Below, piece by piece: positions 7,056-9,538 of a stretch of DNA of 9,538 nucleotides. This stretch comes from Sulfurovum sp. (GTDB lineage: Bacteria > Campylobacterota > Campylobacteria > Campylobacterales > Sulfurovaceae): contig DQSX01000145.1 in assembly GCA_015663065.1 (NCBI GenBank), positions 1-9,538 on the forward strand. The letters run 5' to 3'. Under the pieces are notes generated by a model. That model ran no database searches. It saw nothing but the letters and a program-made list of their open reading frames with translations, and had not been told where the DNA came from. A program made the position numbers and the translations under genes. The stretch's first letter is position 1. Each line of letters starts with the position of its first letter.

Positions 7056-9305
7056 TTAGAGAATTTCTCTGTTACCTTTTGCATTCGGTGCAGAAAGTAT
7101 GCCTTTGGCTTCAAGCTGCTCTATGATGTTTGCAGAACGATTATATCCTATTTGCAGCTTTCTCTGAAGATAAGAGATAGATGTTTTCTGATCATTCAAT
7201 ACGACAGACTTTGCATCTTCAAAAAGAGGATCAAGATCGATATCCGAATCATTTCCCCCGCCTGATACAGCACCACCGGAAACCAGGTATGATTCATCAT
7301 ATTCAGGTGCTCTCTGTGCTTTAATAAATTCTACGATCTCCTCTATCTCCTCTTCTGTATTCCATGGTGCGTGAATACGAACCAGACCTGTAGCACCAGG
7401 AGGCGTGAATAGTCCATCACCGCGCCCCAGTAACGAGTCTGCGCCCATCGCATCCAAGATCACTTTGGAGTCTATGCGTGAGCCTACACGGTAAGAGAGT
7501 CTGGAAGGCAGGTTGGCTTTGATCATTCCTGTAACAACATCAACAGATGGTCTTTGTGTCGCAACTATCAGGTGAATACCGCAGGCACGTGACTTCTGAG
7601 CAAGTCTTGCAATGCTAAGTTCAACTTCTTTTCCCCCACTCATCATAAGGTCTGCCAACTCGTCTATGACAACAACAATATAAGGAAAGGCTTCTTCCCC
7701 TGTTTTCTTCACTTTTTCATTATAATTTTCTATATTTTTGGTACGTGCATCTGCCATCAGTCTGTAACGCCGTTCCATCTCTCCTACCATATTGGCGAGT
7801 GCTGCTATAGCTTTGGCCGGTTCTGTGATCACAGGGGTGATGAGATGAGGAATATCTTCATAAGAAGCAAACTCCAGCATCTTGGGGTCGATCAGCATCA
7901 GTTTCAAATGCTCCGGATCATTACGGTAGAGCAAAGAGAGGATCATCGCATTGATCCCGACAGATTTACCCGAACCGGTAGTACCCGCAATGAGCAGGTG
8001 GGGAAGCTTTTTAATGTCTGTAACAAAAGCATTTCCTACAATGTCTTTTCCCAATGCTACGGTCAAGTTGGACTTTGACTCTTTAAAAATGTCACTCTCC
8101 AGTATCTCACGAAGGTAGATCGTATCGATATTTGCATTGGGTATCTCTATCCCTACCACATCACGTCCGGGGATCGGTGCCTGTATACGAATGGTCTCTG
8201 CACTCAAGGCCATAGCAAGGTCATCCTGCAGCCCTAAGATCTTCGAGACTTTTACATTGGGTGCCGGCTTGAACTCAAATGTGGTTACCAGAGGTCCAGA
8301 GTAGGTACGTACCACTTCACCGTCTATTTTGAACTGTTGCAGTTTCATCATCAGCTCATCAATCTTCTGGTCGATCTCCGCTTCATTGACTTTCTTGGTT
8401 GCCTTAGGCGCTTTTTGCAAAAATTCAAGCTTAGGCAATTTAAAATTCTTAGGTTTGGCTACCTGACCTTTCTCCATCTCATTAAGGAGTTTGGAATTTT
8501 CAGAAAGTTCAGAGACGATCTCCACACCTTTGGCAGCACTTTTTTTGGTAGTTTTGCTGCTATCGGCTTCTATTGCTTCATACATTTTCTCTTCAAGTTC
8601 TTCTATCTCATGCACCACTGCATCATCTTCTTCCGCTTTTTTGACTGCTACAGTTCTCTTTTTAGCTCTGCTTTTTCCTGCAGCGGCTTTTGCTGCTGTT
8701 TTTCGCTTAGGCTTAAGATCTTCATCTATCACCGGCATCATTTCATCTTCAAGTTTGGGAGAGGAGAAAGGGTTTGTAAATATTTTTTTCAAGACCATCA
8801 GAAATTTGCTTGGCTCTTTTGTTTTGACTGTTGATTTTCTTGACCCTTCAGCTCTTTTTGCAAAAGAGAAGATTTTGACAATAAGATCTTTAAATGAGAA
8901 ATCATCTTCCAATATAAATACCAAAGAGAGTGACATGATCATCAGCCAAAGCAACCAAAGCCCTGCTTTTCCGATGAGCGGTTCGAGAAACTGCAGTATC
9001 TGCGTACCGATGAAGCCAACATATGTAGGATCGAGTACAAGAGATTCAAAGAGCACAGCTGCAATGAAAAAGAGTACCCACCCCAGATAAAAATCTATAT
9101 TTTTACGTACCGATGTATCTGTGTAGAGTTTGTAAAGCGGATAAAAAAGAATTAAAATATTGATATAGGCAAAATAGCCAAAAAGATAAATATTGCTCTC
9201 CCCTACTATCTTTCCGATATTCCCTACCATGGCAGTGTCATGAAAAAGTGTTGAAAACGCACCGTATATAAAAAGAATGGCAATAATGATAATAGAGATC
9301 TTCAC
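7056..9305 (-). CDS. ftsK: FtsK/SpoIIIE-family DNA translocase
   Basis: Septum-anchored ATPase that pumps chromosomal DNA during division and activates Xer recombination at dif. The 749-residue product has four likely membrane segments (about 2-20, 38-60, 71-91, 114-132), a linker (about 133-300) with a Lys/Ala-rich basic patch (198-224), then the motor: the IRIQAPIPGRDVVGIEIPN region (372-390), Walker A GTTGSGKS (441-448), Walker B VVVIDE (544-549), and ATQRPSVDVVTG (582-593). The C-terminal gamma winged helix (about 690-749) carries IGYNRSANIIEQLEAKGI and ends NREIL, close to E. coli FtsK gamma. It is much shorter than E. coli FtsK (1329) because of the short linker. The start is GTG (9303-9305) with AAGG 8 nt upstream; no in-frame ATG lies between it and an upstream stop, and translation begins directly with the first membrane segment. 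Confidence 0.97.
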   Translation of the reverse strand: MKISIIIIAILFIYGAFSTLFHDTAMVGNIGKIVGESNIYLFGYFAYINILILFYPLYKLYTDTSVRKNIDFYLGWVLFFIAAVLFESLVLDPTYVGFIGTQILQFLEPLIGKAGLWLLWLMIMSLSLVFILEDDFSFKDLIVKIFSFAKRAEGSRKSTVKTKEPSKFLMVLKKIFTNPFSSPKLEDEMMPVIDEDLKPKRKTAAKAAAGKSRAKKRTVAVKKAEEDDAVVHEIEELEEKMYEAIEADSSKTTKKSAAKGVEIVSELSENSKLLNEMEKGQVAKPKNFKLPKLEFLQKAPKATKKVNEAEIDQKIDELMMKLQQFKIDGEVVRTYSGPLVTTFEFKPAPNVKVSKILGLQDDLAMALSAETIRIQAPIPGRDVVGIEIPNANIDTIYLREILESDIFKESKSNLTVALGKDIVGNAFVTDIKKLPHLLIAGTTGSGKSVGINAMILSLLYRNDPEHLKLMLIDPKMLEFASYEDIPHLITPVITEPAKAIAALANMVGEMERRYRLMADARTKNIENYNEKVKKTGEEAFPYIVVVIDELADLMMSGGKEVELSIARLAQKSRACGIHLIVATQRPSVDVVTGMIKANLPSRLSYRVGSRIDSKVILDAMGADSLLGRGDGLFTPPGATGLVRIHAPWNTEEEIEEIVEFIKAQRAPEYDESYLVSGGAVSGGGNDSDIDLDPLFEDAKSVVLNDQKTSISYLQRKLQIGYNRSANIIEQLEAKGILSAPNAKGNREIL

Positions 9306-9330
9306 GAACGAACCTTGTTTAAAATAATTG

Positions 9331-9366
9331 ATATTAATTAATGAAGATATTATATCGAATTAATAT
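9331..9366. repeat. AT-only inverted repeat over the ftsK -10 region
   Basis: ATATTAATT (9331-9339) and AATTAATAT (9358-9366) are perfect 9-bp reverse complements separated by 18 bp, and the right arm overlaps the predicted ftsK -10 box. It could be an operator or cruciform-prone DNA, but both arms consist only of A and T, so chance is a fair explanation. Confidence 0.3.
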
Positions 9367-9389
9367 AAGTACACCTTAAAATCTGTCAA
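9362..9389 (-). promoter_or_regulatory. Predicted sigma70 promoter of ftsK
   Basis: On the minus strand, a consensus -35 TTGACA (9384-9389) is followed after 16 bp by -10 TATATT (9362-9367), predicting transcription start near 9355 and a leader of about 50 nt. A second, perfect TATAAT lies at 9349-9354 without a matching -35 and could be an alternative. The -35 box is one half of the palindrome TGTCAAATTGACA (9384-9396). Confidence 0.55.
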
Positions 9390-9445
9390 ATTGACATAAA
9401 AGTTCTTTTTAGACACTGCTAAACGATGTTTAAGCTCCCAAAGAG

Positions 9446-9451
9446 TAAAAT
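9446..9451 (+). promoter_or_regulatory. Candidate -10 box for the tRNA-Leu gene
   Basis: TAAAAT lies 35 bp upstream of the tRNA 5' end and is followed by CCCAC, a GC-rich discriminator as often found at stable-RNA promoters. No good -35 hexamer is seen 16-18 bp upstream, so this is tentative. The TTGACA at 9391-9396 is too far away to pair with it. Confidence 0.3.
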
Positions 9452-9486
9452 CCCACTTACGTTTTAAACCCATGTTTGACGTTTGT

Positions 9487-9538
9487 GCCACAGTGATGGA
9501 ACTGGTAGACTTGGTAGACTCAAAATCTTCTGCCTTAG
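9487..9538 (+). tRNA. tRNA-Leu (anticodon CAA), 5' part only
   Basis: The first 52 nt of a leucine tRNA reading UUG codons; the variable arm, T arm and 3' acceptor strand lie beyond the right edge. The 5' acceptor strand is GCCACAG (9487-9493), then TG at positions 8-9 and a D arm with the typical AACTGGTAGA. The anticodon loop CTCAAAA (9519-9525) carries CAA at 9521-9523, flanked by stem strands GTAGA (9514-9518) and TCTTC (9526-9530). The following TGCCTTAG looks like the start of the long class II variable arm expected for Leu. As read, the D stem and anticodon stem each contain one T-T mismatch. It is divergent from ftsK. Confidence 0.9.

Noticed and set aside
8337..9090. Two long plus-strand frames opposite ftsK (165 and 199 codons)
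   Set aside because: They are antisense to the conserved ftsK gene and their Ser/Phe-rich composition mirrors its Lys/Glu-rich linker; no ribosome-binding site or family motif is seen.
9391..9396. TTGACA as -35 box of a plus-strand tRNA promoter
   Set aside because: No -10-like hexamer lies 16-19 bp downstream; sequence there is CACTGC.
9426..9467. 13-codon plus-strand open frame upstream of the tRNA
   Set aside because: Very short, lacks a ribosome-binding site, and overlaps the candidate tRNA -10 box.
1..9538. CRISPR array, insertion sequence, prophage or toxin-antitoxin locus
   Set aside because: No repeated spacer pattern, transposase, integrase or paired small genes were found; the window is filled by recognised metabolic and housekeeping genes.

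Overview
The window looks like ordinary chromosomal sequence from a member of the Campylobacterota (formerly Epsilonproteobacteria), most probably a Sulfurovum- or Sulfurimonas-like organism. This rests on the AcnB sequence, the compact FtsK of about 750 residues, AT-rich intergenic regions with T-tract promoters, and the overall gene style. The assignment is from memory of these families, not from a search. All protein genes lie on the minus strand. The only plus-strand gene is a partial tRNA at the right edge.

Layout from right to left, in the direction of transcription. At 9487-9538 is the first part of a tRNA-Leu(CAA), cut by the window end. It diverges from ftsK (7056-9305), the DNA translocase of chromosome segregation, which starts with GTG behind a good sigma70-type promoter. 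ftsK ends in a predicted intrinsic terminator. acnB (4328-6898, aconitase B of the citric acid cycle) follows as its own transcription unit, with an 11-bp perfect hairpin just after its stop codon.

From 4169 down to the left edge runs a tight operon: nupC (concentrative nucleoside transporter), deoC (deoxyribose-phosphate aldolase), deoB (phosphopentomutase), deoD (purine nucleoside phosphorylase), and the first 48 codons of a secreted, probably outer-membrane protein that may be a Tsx-like nucleoside channel. Gaps between these genes are 0-20 bp, and the ribosome-binding sites sit in or beside the preceding stop codons.

Together the operon forms an uptake and catabolic route. A nucleoside crosses the outer membrane (candidate porin) and inner membrane (NupC). 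DeoD splits purine (deoxy)ribonucleosides into base and pentose-1-phosphate, DeoB isomerises this to pentose-5-phosphate, and DeoC cleaves deoxyribose-5-phosphate to glyceraldehyde-3-phosphate and acetaldehyde. No pyrimidine nucleoside phosphorylase and no regulator gene is seen in the window.

I do not see a previously undescribed system. The points most worth a second look are the nucleoside module in this type of organism and its truncated porin, several inverted repeats at promoters, and the U-tract-less hairpin after acnB. No gene-free stretch exceeds 300 bases; the longest, 9306-9486, holds promoter elements.
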